A stretch of 64,000 bases of DNA from Plantactinospora endophytica (lineage in GTDB: Bacteria > Actinomycetota > Actinomycetes > Mycobacteriales > Micromonosporaceae). Position numbers and translations under genes: made by a program. The notes under the pieces were generated by a model. The model ran no database searches. It saw only the letters and a program-made list of their open reading frames with translations, and was not told where the DNA came from. The first letter of the stretch is position 1. The number at the start of each line of letters is the position of its first letter. Shown one piece after another: positions 8,754 through 17,211 of the stretch. The stretch spans positions 62,001 to 126,000 of the forward strand of contig NZ_BONW01000019.1 in the NCBI RefSeq assembly GCF_016862915.1, read 5' to 3'.

Positions 8754-9278
8754 GTGGGTCGGGCGTCTGAGCGGGAATTCACCGCATTTGTCCATGAGCG
8801 GGGCGATGTGCTGCTGCGCGTCGCCCAGGCACTCGCCGGTGACCGCCACGCCGCCGAGGACCTGCTACAGAACGCGCTGGCCAAGGCGTACGCCCGGTGG
8901 CCCCGGATCCGGGGCGACGCCGAGCCGTACGTCCGGCAGATCCTCTACCACGACCAGGTCTCGGCCTGGCGCCGACGCGGCCGGCGGGCCGAGGTGCCGC
9001 ACGCCGAGGTGCCGGAACCACCCGCCGCCGAGACCCAGCACGACCACGACACGGCGGTACGGATGATGCTCCGGGACGCGCTGCTGATGCTGCCACCCCG
9101 GCAGCGGGCGGTACTGGTGCTGCGCTACCTGGAGGACCAGACGGTCGAGCAGACCGCCGCCGCACTGGGTTGCCGCCCCGGCACCGTGGCCAGCCAGGCG
9201 TCCCGGGCACTGAGCAAACTCCGCGAACTCGTGCCGGAGTTCGCCGAGCTGACGGCGCGGACGGAGGCACTGCGATGA
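8754..9278 (+). CDS. SigE-family (ECF-like) RNA polymerase sigma factor
   Basis: A 174-residue group IV sigma factor with only regions 2 and 4. Region 2 (about residues 6-75) includes REFTAFVHERGDVLLRVAQAL and AEDLLQNALAKAYARW; region 4 (about 110-165) includes LPPRQRAVLVLRYLEDQTVEQTAAALGCRPGTVASQASRAL with its HTH. GTG 8754 is chosen because GGGAGG (8742-8747) lies 6 bases upstream; longer in-frame starts exist to 8676. Its last codons overlap the next gene by four bases, the arrangement expected for a sigma factor and its regulator. Confidence 0.9.
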   Translation: MGRASEREFTAFVHERGDVLLRVAQALAGDRHAAEDLLQNALAKAYARWPRIRGDAEPYVRQILYHDQVSAWRRRGRRAEVPHAEVPEPPAAETQHDHDTAVRMMLRDALLMLPPRQRAVLVLRYLEDQTVEQTAAALGCRPGTVASQASRALSKLRELVPEFAELTARTEALR

Positions 9279-10483
9279 GCGAGCGGGCGGAACGGCTGCT
9301 GCGGGAGGCCGTGCACGAACTGGCCGGTACCCCGCACCAGCCGTCGGACTTCGCGGCCACCGCCGTCCGGCAGGGGCGGCGGATGCGGCGACGCCGGCAG
9401 GTCATCGCGACGGCGGCGGCGGCCGTCGCGGTCGGCGCCATCGTGGCACCGTACGTCTGGCTCCGGCCGGACTCCCAGCCACCGCCCCTGTCGATCGGCG
9501 GACCACCCGCACCGACCGCCTCCGCCAGCGCGGCGACCAACCCGCCGACGCTGGACACCTGGCGGAACGGCCCGGTGCCGCTGCCCGGCGGCGCCCTGCT
9601 GCTCAGCGCCGGCTCGTCCGGCCAGGCCGGCCCGACCTGGGTGTACGACCCTGCCAAGCGCCGTTACGTCAGCATCCCGGCGGCCTACCCCACCGTCCGG
9701 GCCAGTTCGCGGCTCAGCCTCGCGGCGGTGATCCAGCCCGACCGGCCCACCGAGGTCGGGCTCTACGACCTGGCGACCGGCGAGGTGCAGTGGGTCGAGG
9801 CCGGCGGCACGGTCACCGCCGCCGAGTGGTCACCGGACGGGCGGCAGCTCCTGCTCACCCTCCGGCAGGCGAAGGCCGGGATGCACGTGATCGGGCTGCT
9901 GTCCCCCGTCAAACCAGCGGTACGGCAGCAGCCGGTGAAGATGCGCTCGCTGACCTGTGGCAGCACCTGCCGCTTCAGTTGGCTGCCGAACGGCAAGGAG
10001 GTGGCGCTGGCCGAGACCGCACCGATCCCCCCCGGGGCGGGGCCCGGAGTCGAGGCGGCGAAGGCGGGGATCCAACTCTTCCTGGCCGACACCGGTACGC
10101 CGACCCGGTACCTGCCGGTACGGGGTGCCGTCGCCGATTCGTCGGCCTGGTCGCCGGGGGGCACCTTCGTGGTGGTCTCCAGCCAGCCGGCGGCGCTGGC
10201 CCGGGGGAATCCGACCTCGCCCCCCGACGGGAACGCGTCCGGGCAGTCCGACGGGCAGTCCGTCACCGAACTCGTCGCGGTGGACAGTGGCGAGGTGCTG
10301 CGGCGGCTGCCGAGCGCCGACGTCACCTGGGTCACGCCGCGCCGGCTGCTCTACCTGGACACCCCAGGCCCGGACGGCCGGGTCAGCGCGGTACTCCTCG
10401 ACGTCAGCGGCAAGGAGATCGAGCGGACCGTACTCCCGCTCGAACTGGTCGGGAGCGACGAGATCGTGCTGGCGCCCAGGTGA
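9275..10483 (+). CDS. membrane-anchored beta-propeller-like protein coupled to the sigma factor
   Basis: A 402-residue protein. Residues 1-41 are cytoplasmic and basic (QGRRMRRRRQ), residues 42-62 form one transmembrane helix, and the rest is predicted extracytoplasmic. The outer part has repeated strand blocks with TolB/WD40-like signatures (AAEWSPDGRQLLLTL, FSWLPNGKEVALAE, SAWSPGGTFVVVSS). The ATGA overlap with the sigma gene and the topology suggest an anti-sigma-like membrane sensor, but the N-terminus has no HxxxCxxC zinc motif, so this is inference. The open frame continues upstream of 9275, but that part only shadows the sigma gene. Confidence 0.8.
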   Translation: MSERAERLLREAVHELAGTPHQPSDFAATAVRQGRRMRRRRQVIATAAAAVAVGAIVAPYVWLRPDSQPPPLSIGGPPAPTASASAATNPPTLDTWRNGPVPLPGGALLLSAGSSGQAGPTWVYDPAKRRYVSIPAAYPTVRASSRLSLAAVIQPDRPTEVGLYDLATGEVQWVEAGGTVTAAEWSPDGRQLLLTLRQAKAGMHVIGLLSPVKPAVRQQPVKMRSLTCGSTCRFSWLPNGKEVALAETAPIPPGAGPGVEAAKAGIQLFLADTGTPTRYLPVRGAVADSSAWSPGGTFVVVSSQPAALARGNPTSPPDGNASGQSDGQSVTELVAVDSGEVLRRLPSADVTWVTPRRLLYLDTPGPDGRVSAVLLDVSGKEIERTVLPLELVGSDEIVLAPR

Positions 10484-10771
10484 TCGCCGGGTAACGATCC
10501 GGTACGCGTCCCACCGGGCGCGGGGAGTATCACCCCCGCTCGCCGGTGGTGAGCGGCTAGGGTCGCACGGACGTCCGGCCGGGGTGGGCACGGTGAACCA
10601 GGCCCCGATCCGCTGCCCACCGGCCGGCGTCCGGACGGCGGCCCACTGGCAGGAGGCGATCGCCCCGCCGACCACGTCCCGGATGCCCGCCCCCGGCGGT
10701 CGTCGTCCAAGGTGGACCGTCGTCGCGGCGCGGCCGATCCCGGGGTTGCCCGGGGAGGTTACCTTACAGTC

Positions 10772-11284
10772 GTGGCAGCGGGGACTCTGATCTTCCTCAT
10801 CATCGGCGGCGCCGGCGTCGCGGTGCTGGTGCTCGCCCTGCTCGGTACGGAGTTGGCGCACCTCGGCAACCCGGACATCGACGGCCCGGTCAGCCTGGAG
10901 GCGATCGCCGGGTTCGCCGGCGTACTCGGCTTCGGCGGGGCCATCGCCAACGAGGTGCTCGGTGGGCGTACCGTCGGCCAGGTCGTCGCCGCCGGCGGCC
11001 TGGGCGCGCTGGCGGCGGTGCCGGCCGGCTGGCTCGCGTCCCGGCTCTCCCGGGCGGCCCGGAACATGCACACCGACGCCACGCCCACCCGCAACGACCT
11101 GGTCGGGTCGCTCGGGGTGGTGGTCACCCCGATCCCGAACGCCGGCTACGGCGAGGTGCGGGTCCGGGTCGGTGGCCAGCCGGTGAAACTCAACGCCAGG
11201 GCCGAGCGGCCGATCGCGCTCGGCGCGCAGATCTTCGTCGTCGAGGCGCTGACCGAGACCAGCGTCCTGGTCGAAACCTACTGA
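10772..11284 (+). CDS. NfeD-like membrane protein
   Basis: About 170 residues. Two hydrophobic segments (GTLIFLIIGGAGVAVLVLALL and GFAGVLGFGGAIANEVLG...AAVPAGWLA) precede a C-terminal beta-rich OB-fold of NfeD type (LVGSLGVVVTPIPNAGYGEVRV...ALGAQIFVVEALTETSVLVE). NfeD proteins partner with flotillins in membrane microdomains, and a flotillin gene follows 116 bases downstream. The start is uncertain: GTG 10772 has no close ribosome site, but TACCTT (10760-10765) lies 6 bases upstream, consistent with a leaderless message. The open frame extends to 10712. The 10484-10771 gap shows no other gene. Confidence 0.8.
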   Translation: MAAGTLIFLIIGGAGVAVLVLALLGTELAHLGNPDIDGPVSLEAIAGFAGVLGFGGAIANEVLGGRTVGQVVAAGGLGALAAVPAGWLASRLSRAARNMHTDATPTRNDLVGSLGVVVTPIPNAGYGEVRVRVGGQPVKLNARAERPIALGAQIFVVEALTETSVLVETY

Positions 11285-11400
11285 CCCCGGCCGGTCCGTA
11301 CCCCGGCCCTCACCGCCCGGGAACCCCCGACCGGCACCTTCCAGCACCGCTCACCACACCACCCCGGCAGTCGACCACGCACGCCCACCCCCAATCCGAA

Positions 11401-12942
11401 ATGGACGGTGTCATGCTGATCCTCATCGCCATCGGCGGAGCAGTCCTCCTGGCCCTCATCCTCGTCATGTTCGTGCTGTCCCGGATCAAGGTCGCCGGGC
11501 CGAACGAGGCCTTCATCGTCACCGGCCGCAAGGGCCGTACGACGCAGGGCGCCGACGGCAGCCGCTCCACCGACATGTCCGGGCAGAAGGTCGTACTCGG
11601 CGCCTCGGTCTTCGTCCTGCCGGTGGTGCAGAAACTCCAGTCCCTCGACCTGTCCAGCCGGCGGATCGACGTCAGCATCAAGGGCGCGGTCAGCAAGCAG
11701 GGCATCCGGGCCGAACTGCACGGTGTCGCGATCGTCAAGGTCGGCGGCACCGAGGACGCGATCCGCGCGGCGGCGCAGCGGTTCCTGCACCAGCAGGACG
11801 AGATCGAGAGCTTCACCCGCGAGGTACTGGCCGGCGCGCTCCGCTCGATCGTCGGCCGGCTGACGATCGAGGAGATCATCCGCGACCGGGCGGCCTTCGC
11901 CAGCGCGGTCGCCGAGGAGGCCGAGCACTCGATGACCAACCAGGGTCTGGTGCTCGACACCTTCCAACTCCAGGACATCCTGGCCGAGGGCTCGTACCTC
12001 CAGGACCTGGGCCGGCCGGAGGCCGCCCGGGTACTCAAGGACGCGGCCATCGCCGAGGCCCGGGCCCGACAGGTCGCCGAGCAGGAGCGGCTGCTAGCCG
12101 AGGAGGCCATCGCCGAGGCGAACCGGAACCTGGCACTGAAGCAGGCCGGGATCCAGGCCGAGATCGACGCCGCGAAGGCCAAGTCCGCCGCCGCCGGCCC
12201 GCTGGCCCAGGCCGAGCGGGACCAGGCGATCCTCACCGAGCAGCAGAAGGTCGCCGAGCGCAACGCCGAACTGAAGCAGCGCCAGCTCGACACCGAGGTC
12301 CGCAAGCCGGCCGACGCGGCGCGGTACAAGGTGGAGCAGGAGGCCGAGGCGGCCCGCAACGCGGCGGTGCTGACCGCCGACGCCGAGCGGCAGGCCACCA
12401 TCGCCGCCGCGCAGGCCGCCGCCGAGCAGTCCCGACTGACCGGTGAGGGCGAGCGGGCCCGCCGGGCGGCGCTGGCCGAGGCGAACGCGATCGAGGGTGC
12501 CAAGGAGGGTGAGGCGGAGCAGCGGCGGCGTACCGCGATCGCCGACGCCGTCGAGCGGGAGGGCCAGGCGGAGGCGGCGGCCATCCTGGCCAAGGGCCAG
12601 GCCGAGGCCGAGGCGATGTCGCGCAAGGCCGAGGCGTTCGCGTCGTACGGCGAGGCGGCCGTGCTGGACCTGCTGGTCAAGGTACTGCCGCAGGTGGTCG
12701 AGGCGGCCAGCGCCCCGGTCGGCGCGATCGACAAGATCACGGTGATCTCCACCGACGGTGCCTCGTCGCTGACCAAGTCGGTGGCCGCCAACGTGGCCCA
12801 GGGGCTCCAGCTCGGCAGCGACCTGACCGGGGTCGACCTGACCGGGCTGCTCGCCCGGCTCGGCGCGGCCCGCAGCGGCACCGACCAGGTCGTCGACGGC
12901 ACCCTGACCAACGGTGGCAAGGCGGTCGAGCCGAAGAACTGA
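11401..12942 (+). CDS. flotillin-like SPFH/band 7 protein
   Basis: A 513-residue membrane scaffold protein. One N-terminal transmembrane segment (MLILIAIGGAVLLALILVMF) is followed by an SPFH domain (about residues 30-215) and a long Ala/Glu-rich coiled coil with repeated EA pairs (about 215-420), typical of flotillins. A conserved C-terminal helical part includes AVLDLLVKVLPQVVEAASAP. The partner NfeD-like gene is just upstream. Flotillins organise fluid membrane domains and influence cell-wall synthesis; the specific client is unknown. ATG 11401 or 11413 could start. A strong terminator follows at 12960. Confidence 0.92.
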   Translation: MDGVMLILIAIGGAVLLALILVMFVLSRIKVAGPNEAFIVTGRKGRTTQGADGSRSTDMSGQKVVLGASVFVLPVVQKLQSLDLSSRRIDVSIKGAVSKQGIRAELHGVAIVKVGGTEDAIRAAAQRFLHQQDEIESFTREVLAGALRSIVGRLTIEEIIRDRAAFASAVAEEAEHSMTNQGLVLDTFQLQDILAEGSYLQDLGRPEAARVLKDAAIAEARARQVAEQERLLAEEAIAEANRNLALKQAGIQAEIDAAKAKSAAAGPLAQAERDQAILTEQQKVAERNAELKQRQLDTEVRKPADAARYKVEQEAEAARNAAVLTADAERQATIAAAQAAAEQSRLTGEGERARRAALAEANAIEGAKEGEAEQRRRTAIADAVEREGQAEAAAILAKGQAEAEAMSRKAEAFASYGEAAVLDLLVKVLPQVVEAASAPVGAIDKITVISTDGASSLTKSVAANVAQGLQLGSDLTGVDLTGLLARLGAARSGTDQVVDGTLTNGGKAVEPKN

Positions 12943-12959
12943 CCCGCGACGTTCCACCC

Positions 12960-12999
12960 GCGGCCCGGCCCCGGAGTTGCCGCTCCGGTGCCGGGCCGC
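12960..12999 (+). terminator. terminator hairpin after flotillin
   Basis: GCGGCCCGGC (12960-12969) pairs with GCCGGGCCGC (12990-12999), and inside it CCGGAG pairs with CTCCGG, giving 16 bp with a single opposed mismatch. It lies 17 bases past the flotillin stop. Confidence 0.85.
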
Positions 13000-13104
13000 C
13001 TGCCGTTTCCGGACGGCCCAGGACGCCGCCCTCGCAGGGCGGTGGCACGACGCCCGGTCCGGCGGGTTGTTGGACGCCCGGAACAACGGCCGGGCCGCGA
13101 GCCG

Positions 13105-13188
13105 CTACTGGAGGTCGAGCCGGAACGGGGTGCCGGGGCAGGTCGGGCAGACGAAAATGCGGAGCGAGCCCCAGCGACCGACGCTCAC
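13105..13188 (-). other. possible cysteine-motif coding remnant or micro-gene
   Basis: The minus strand between flotillin and the next gene holds a frame ending at 13105 that reads like the end of a real protein: WGSLRIFVCPTCPGTPFRLD before the stop, with a CPxCP knot. Upstream in the same frame is a further Cys-Pro (EPPCPDD), but no ATG, GTG or TTG exists there except GTG at 13188, giving 27 residues. It may be a decayed gene or a gene broken by a frameshift. The rest of 12943-13288 shows only the terminator. Confidence 0.25.
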
Positions 13189-13288
13189 CCCGGTCGGCCC
13201 GGCCGCGAACGGGTCCGCCGGCCCGTCGTCCGGGCAGGGCGGCTCGACCGGACGCCACCGCTCCCGGGTACCGCCGCTCGTGGGTTTC

Positions 13289-13999
13289 CTATCGCGACCG
13301 TTCGTACGAGGTGGTGACGACCAGGGACCGCTGGGTCAGCAGGTCGCCCGCACAGGTGTAGTTCGCCGGGGCGGTGGAGGCGGTGAACGGCCGCCAGCGG
13401 CCGGGCGTACCGGCCTCGCCGACCCGCAGCCGCACCTCGGCGGCGGAGCGTACGTCCCGCAGTTCGATCCGGTCCCCGGCGGGCACGTAGCGGTAGTCGA
13501 CCCGACCCCGCAGTTCGAGCGCCACCTCCTGGCCGGCGTGGCTGCTGGTGTAGAGGGTGCCGTCGCCGTAGTCGGCGATCCCGACGCCGTCGGCGCCGAG
13601 GGTGAGCGTCGACCCGATTCCGCCGGTGAAGTTCAGCCGGCCCACCTCGGGCACGTCCACCTGCTCCTGGTGCGAGGTCACCCGCCAGGTGCCGACAAGG
13701 CATTCGGCGGCGACCGGTCCGCCGCCCGGTGTGCTGCCGGCCGACGAGGCACCGGTGGTGGGGGCGGAACGCGTCGGTCCGGTGCCGGTCGGATCCGCCG
13801 ATTCGTCGTTGCGGAGTACCAGCACCAGCGCGGTCGCCACGACGAGGGCCACCAGCGTCGACCCCAGCGCCACGATCGGTACCAGGAAGGAACGGTCGCC
13901 CGGTCGACCCGGAACGGCCACGGTCACCTCCCACCCGTCGTACGCCGGATAGGACGGTATCGCCAGCGGGCGCGGCGGGCGAACCCTCCGTCCCGGCAT
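13289..13999 (-). CDS. membrane-anchored hypothetical protein
   Basis: A 236-residue protein of unknown function. A short cytoplasmic N-terminus is followed by a transmembrane helix at about residues 39-61 (LVPIVALGSTLVALVVATALVLV), then a Thr/Ser/Gly-rich linker and a beta-rich extracytoplasmic domain from about residue 97 (AAECLVGTWRV...). Two cysteines, in AECLVGTW and NYTCAGD, could form a disulfide. The GTW start of the domain and the alternating strands resemble a lipocalin-like barrel, but no family can be named with confidence. Its start lies 8 bases from the 35-nt palindrome controlling the divergent Rrf2 gene. Confidence 0.7.
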   Translation of the reverse strand: MPGRRVRPPRPLAIPSYPAYDGWEVTVAVPGRPGDRSFLVPIVALGSTLVALVVATALVLVLRNDESADPTGTGPTRSAPTTGASSAGSTPGGGPVAAECLVGTWRVTSHQEQVDVPEVGRLNFTGGIGSTLTLGADGVGIADYGDGTLYTSSHAGQEVALELRGRVDYRYVPAGDRIELRDVRSAAEVRLRVGEAGTPGRWRPFTASTAPANYTCAGDLLTQRSLVVTTSYERSR

Positions 14000-14006
14000 T
14001 GACAGG

Positions 14007-14041
14007 CCGCTTGCTGTAACAGAAGCTGTTACAGCAAGCGG
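14007..14041. promoter_or_regulatory. 35-nt perfect inverted repeat, probable Rrf2-type operator
   Basis: CCGCTTGCTGTAACAG (14007-14022) is the exact reverse complement of CTGTTACAGCAAGCGG (14026-14041), with a 3-base spacer. The core TGTAAC...GTTACA has the shape of Rrf2-family operators. It lies between the divergent membrane hypothetical and the rrf2-like gene, and a TTGACA (13999-14004) abuts it. Autoregulation by the Rrf2 protein is inferred. Confidence 0.75.
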
Positions 14042-14095
14042 GCGGCTCTGGAGTCCGTCGACCGAGCACTGCGGCAGAAGGGGTGGTGCGGCACG

Positions 14096-14533
14096 GTGGC
14101 GGCGAACAGTCGACTGACGATCGCGGTGCACGCGCTGACCTGGATGGCCCTCTCCGAGCGGCGTGGCCGGCAGGTGCTCACCTCCGACCAGGTCGCCACG
14201 AGCGTACGGACCAACCCGGTGGTGATCCGGCGAAGTCTCGGCGACCTTCGACGGGCGGGTCTGGTCACCGTGCGGCACGGCGTCGGGGCGGGCTGGAGTC
14301 TGGCCCGCCCACCACACGAGATCACCCTGCTCGACGTGTACGCCGCGGTCGAACCGGAGCCGCTGTTCGCCCTGCACCACAGCGAGCCGAACCTGGAATG
14401 CCCGGTCGGCCGGGGGATCCGCCCGGCGCTCGGCCGGTTCTACGGCGACGCCGAGCAGGCGCTGCGCCGGCAACTGGCGGGCGCCTCGATCGCCGACGTA
14501 CTGGACGAGACCCTGGAGACGGGACACCAATGA
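14096..14533 (+). CDS. Rrf2-family transcriptional regulator
   Basis: A 145-residue winged-helix regulator: MAANSRLTIAVHALTWMAL, then the HTH ([28 protein letters not shown]) and the wing (GVGAGWSLARPPHEITLLDVYAAVE), as in YwnA-like Rrf2 proteins. It lacks the three-cysteine Fe-S cluster of IscR and NsrR; only one Cys is visible (LECPVG). It starts with GTG 14096. The stop overlaps the NIPSNAP gene start (ATGA), so the two are coupled. The upstream palindrome suggests it represses this operon in response to an unknown signal. Confidence 0.9.
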   Translation: MAANSRLTIAVHALTWMALSERRGRQVLTSDQVATSVRTNPVVIRRSLGDLRRAGLVTVRHGVGAGWSLARPPHEITLLDVYAAVEPEPLFALHHSEPNLECPVGRGIRPALGRFYGDAEQALRRQLAGASIADVLDETLETGHQ

Positions 14534-14637
14534 CCGACGGGACGGCGACAACCGACGGGACCGCAACGACCGACGCGACGGCGATGACCGACGGGACAGC
14601 GTTGACCGACGGGGCAGCAGCGGCTGACGTGGCGGCG
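14530..14637 (+). repeat. six 18-bp in-frame tandem repeats
   Basis: Each unit has the form nnnACCGACGGGACnGCn, encoding MTDGTA, TTDGTA, TTDATA, MTDGTA, LTDGAA and AADVAA. The units stay in frame with the NIPSNAP gene, so copy-number change would lengthen the N-terminus without frameshift. Confidence 0.8.
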
Positions 14638-15363
14638 GCGATCCGGCATCCGGTGGTCGAACTCCGGCAGTACACCCTGTACCCCGGCGCCCGGGACGTG
14701 CTGGTCGACCTCTTCGACCGCGAGTTCGTCGAGTCGCAGGAAGCGGCCGGGATGACGGTCGTCGGGCAGTTCCACGACCTGGCCGACCCGGACCGCTTCG
14801 TCTGGCTCCGGGGATTCCCCGACATACCCCGCCGGGCGGCGGCACTGCACGAGTTCTACGGCGGCCCGGTCTGGCAACGGCACCGGGAGCAGGCCAACGC
14901 CACCATGGTCGACTCGGACGACGTACTCCTGCTCCGGCCGCTCGACGGACGGTCCGGCTTTCCGGCGCCGGCCGTACGCCCACCGGTCGGTCACCGGGAC
15001 CGACCGTCGTCGCTCGTCACGGTGACGCTCTGCCATCGGGCCGAGCCCGTCGACGCGGCGTTCACCGACCTCTACCACCGGCGGATCCGACCACTGCTCA
15101 CCGAAACCGGAGCCGCACCCGTCGCCTGCCTCTCGACCGAGTACGCCGAGAACGACTACCTGGCCCTGCCGGTACGCACCGGAGAACACGTCGTCTGCTG
15201 GCTCACCCGGTTCGCCGACGCCGGACAGTTCGACGAGCACCTGCGGCGCCTGGACCGGTCCGAACGATGGCAGGCCGAGGTGCTGCCCGAGCTGTCTGCC
15301 ACGCTCACCGCGCCGCCACGACAGTTGCGGTTGGCCCCGACGCCCCGCTCGGCGCTGCGCTGA
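14530..15363 (+). CDS. NIPSNAP-family protein with N-terminal hexapeptide repeats
   Basis: A 277-residue protein. From about residue 40 (VVELRQYTLYPGARDVLVDLF) it carries a NIPSNAP/ferredoxin-like alpha-beta-barrel domain, and a second related half lies at about 155-260. Dimeric proteins of this type bind small hydrophobic ligands; the function here is unknown. Residues 1-36 are six tandem hexapeptides based on xTDGTA, encoded by 18-bp repeats (14530-14637), containing extra in-frame ATG (14584) and TTG (14602) codons that could act as later starts. Coupled to the Rrf2 regulator by a 4-base overlap. Confidence 0.85.
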   Translation: MTDGTATTDGTATTDATAMTDGTALTDGAAAADVAAAIRHPVVELRQYTLYPGARDVLVDLFDREFVESQEAAGMTVVGQFHDLADPDRFVWLRGFPDIPRRAAALHEFYGGPVWQRHREQANATMVDSDDVLLLRPLDGRSGFPAPAVRPPVGHRDRPSSLVTVTLCHRAEPVDAAFTDLYHRRIRPLLTETGAAPVACLSTEYAENDYLALPVRTGEHVVCWLTRFADAGQFDEHLRRLDRSERWQAEVLPELSATLTAPPRQLRLAPTPRSALR

Positions 15364-15523
15364 CCTTCCCGACCGGGGCCGTTCCGGCGTCGGCGGCCAT
15401 CCGGCTCGGCGTCGCCCGCTTCGCGTCAGTGCTGCCGTCGCCGTCGGAGTGCCCGGCCAGCCCCCGTCCACGCCGGGCTGGTGCGGGCCAGCAACCCGAC
15501 GCCGCTGGTCCGAGCGTCGACGG

Positions 15524-17002
15524 TCAGTCGGCGGCGCCCTGCTCGCGGGCCCAGCGCAGCAACTCCGCCTCGGCCTCGTCCCGGTCCAGCGGGCCCCGCT
15601 CCAAGCGCAGCTCCTTCAGGTGCCGCCAGGCCCGGCCGACGATCGGCCCCGGCGGTACCCCCAGCAGCTCCATGATCGCGTTGCCGTCGAGGTCGGGGCG
15701 GACCCGGGCGAGATCCTCGTCCGCCTGGATCCGCGCGATCCGCTCCTCCAGCGCGTCGTAGTCGGCGGCCAGCGCGGCGGCCTTGCGGCGGTTCCGGGTG
15801 GTGCAGTCGGAGCGGGTCAGCTTGTGCAGCCGGGGCAGCAGCTCACCGGCGTCGGTGACGTACCGGCGTACCGCCGAGTCGGTCCACTCGCCCCGCCCGT
15901 ACCCGTAGAACCGCAGGTGCAGCCCGACCAGCCCGACCACCTGGCTGATCACGTCCTTCGGAAAGCGCAGCGCCTTCATCCGCTGTTTGGTCAGCCGGGC
16001 GCCGACGACCTCGTGGTGGTGAAAGCTGACCCGGCCGTCCGACCCGACCGCCTTGGTCGCCGGCTTGCCGACGTCGTGCATCAGCGCGGCCATCCGGAGT
16101 ACGAAGTCGCAGCCGCCCTCCTCCAGCCGGACCGCGTTGCTCACCACGATCAGGGTGTGCTCGTAGACGTCCTTGTGCTGGGCGTGCTCGTCGATCTCCA
16201 GCTTCAGCCCGGACAGCTCCGGCAGGAACCGGTCGGCGAGGCCGGTGTCGACAAGCAGCCGCAGCCCGGCGATCGGGTCGGCACCGCAGAGCAGCTTGGT
16301 GAACTCGTCCCGGATCCGCTCGGCGGTGATCCGGTCGAGATCGGCCGCCATCGCCCGCATCGCCGCCAGGGCCTCCGGCGCGACCGCGAAGCGCAGTTGC
16401 GCGGCGAACCGGGCCGCGCGGAGCATCCGCAGCGGGTCGTCACCGAAGGACTCGGCGGGGGTACCCGGGGTCCGGATCACCCGGTCCGCGAGGTCGGCCA
16501 GCCCGCCGTGCGGGTCGGTGAACTCGTGTCCGGGCAGGCTGACCGCCATCGCGTTGATGGTGAAGTCGCGGCGCCGCAGGTCGTCGGCGAGGTTGTCGCC
16601 GTACCGGACGACCGGGTTCCGGCTCACCTGGTCGTACGACTCGGCCCGGAAGGTGGTGATCTCCAGCCGCAGCCCGTCCCGCTGTGCGCCGATCGTGCCG
16701 AACTCGCGCCCGGTCTCCCAGGTCGCCTCGGCCCAGCCCTTCAGCAGCCGGAGCGTCTCGTCCGGGTGCGCGTCGGTGGCGAAGTCGAGGTCCTCGCCGA
16801 GCCGGCCGAGCAGGGCGTCCCGGACCGAACCGCCGACCAGGTGCAGCTCGTGGCCGGCCCGGGCGAACCGGCGGCCGAGTTCGTCGGCGACCGGCGAGAC
16901 CCGGAGCAGTTCGGTGACGGCGTTGCGCTGGGCAGCGCTCAGGGCCGACCGGCTGGCGGACGGCGGAGCGCTGGCGCTGTTCGGGACGGATGTTTCGGAC
17001 AT
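15524..17002 (-). CDS. cca: CCA tRNA nucleotidyltransferase
   Basis: Adds or repairs the 3' CCA end of tRNAs (class II nucleotidyltransferase). The 492-residue protein has the head motif LVGGSVRDALLGR with the metal-binding DLDFAT, the conserved RRRDFTINAMA block and RMLRAARFAAQL, and a C-terminal HD domain containing ALMHDVGKPATK, as in the actinobacterial PcnA form. The first ~25 residues are Ser/Ala-rich. It opens the conserved origin-proximal block and is divergent from murJ; the usual NUDIX gene and large membrane-protein gene between them in mycobacteria are absent. Confidence 0.95.
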   Translation of the reverse strand: MSETSVPNSASAPPSASRSALSAAQRNAVTELLRVSPVADELGRRFARAGHELHLVGGSVRDALLGRLGEDLDFATDAHPDETLRLLKGWAEATWETGREFGTIGAQRDGLRLEITTFRAESYDQVSRNPVVRYGDNLADDLRRRDFTINAMAVSLPGHEFTDPHGGLADLADRVIRTPGTPAESFGDDPLRMLRAARFAAQLRFAVAPEALAAMRAMAADLDRITAERIRDEFTKLLCGADPIAGLRLLVDTGLADRFLPELSGLKLEIDEHAQHKDVYEHTLIVVSNAVRLEEGGCDFVLRMAALMHDVGKPATKAVGSDGRVSFHHHEVVGARLTKQRMKALRFPKDVISQVVGLVGLHLRFYGYGRGEWTDSAVRRYVTDAGELLPRLHKLTRSDCTTRNRRKAAALAADYDALEERIARIQADEDLARVRPDLDGNAIMELLGVPPGPIVGRAWRHLKELRLERGPLDRDEAEAELLRWAREQGAAD

Positions 17003-17211
17003 GGGATCGCCAGCCTACTGAACCGTTCCGGACCGGCCGGCGGCGGGCACACCGGCTGGTCGGCGCCCCCGGCCGGCCGGGTGGTACCTGCACGGTGTGC
17101 CGGGGCGGCCAGGTGGGAGCCGACGCGGCCGGGCGGGCCGGTGACCGGGTTGACTAAGGTTCCAACAGTGCCGGTGGGCGCCCTGCCCGCCGTACCCCTT
17201 GGGAGGCTGAG

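Noticed and set aside
8897-9274. Upstream extension of the propeller-protein frame
   Set aside because: This part only overlaps the sigma-factor gene in another frame and is Arg/Pro-rich; the ATGA overlap start at 9275 explains the gene.
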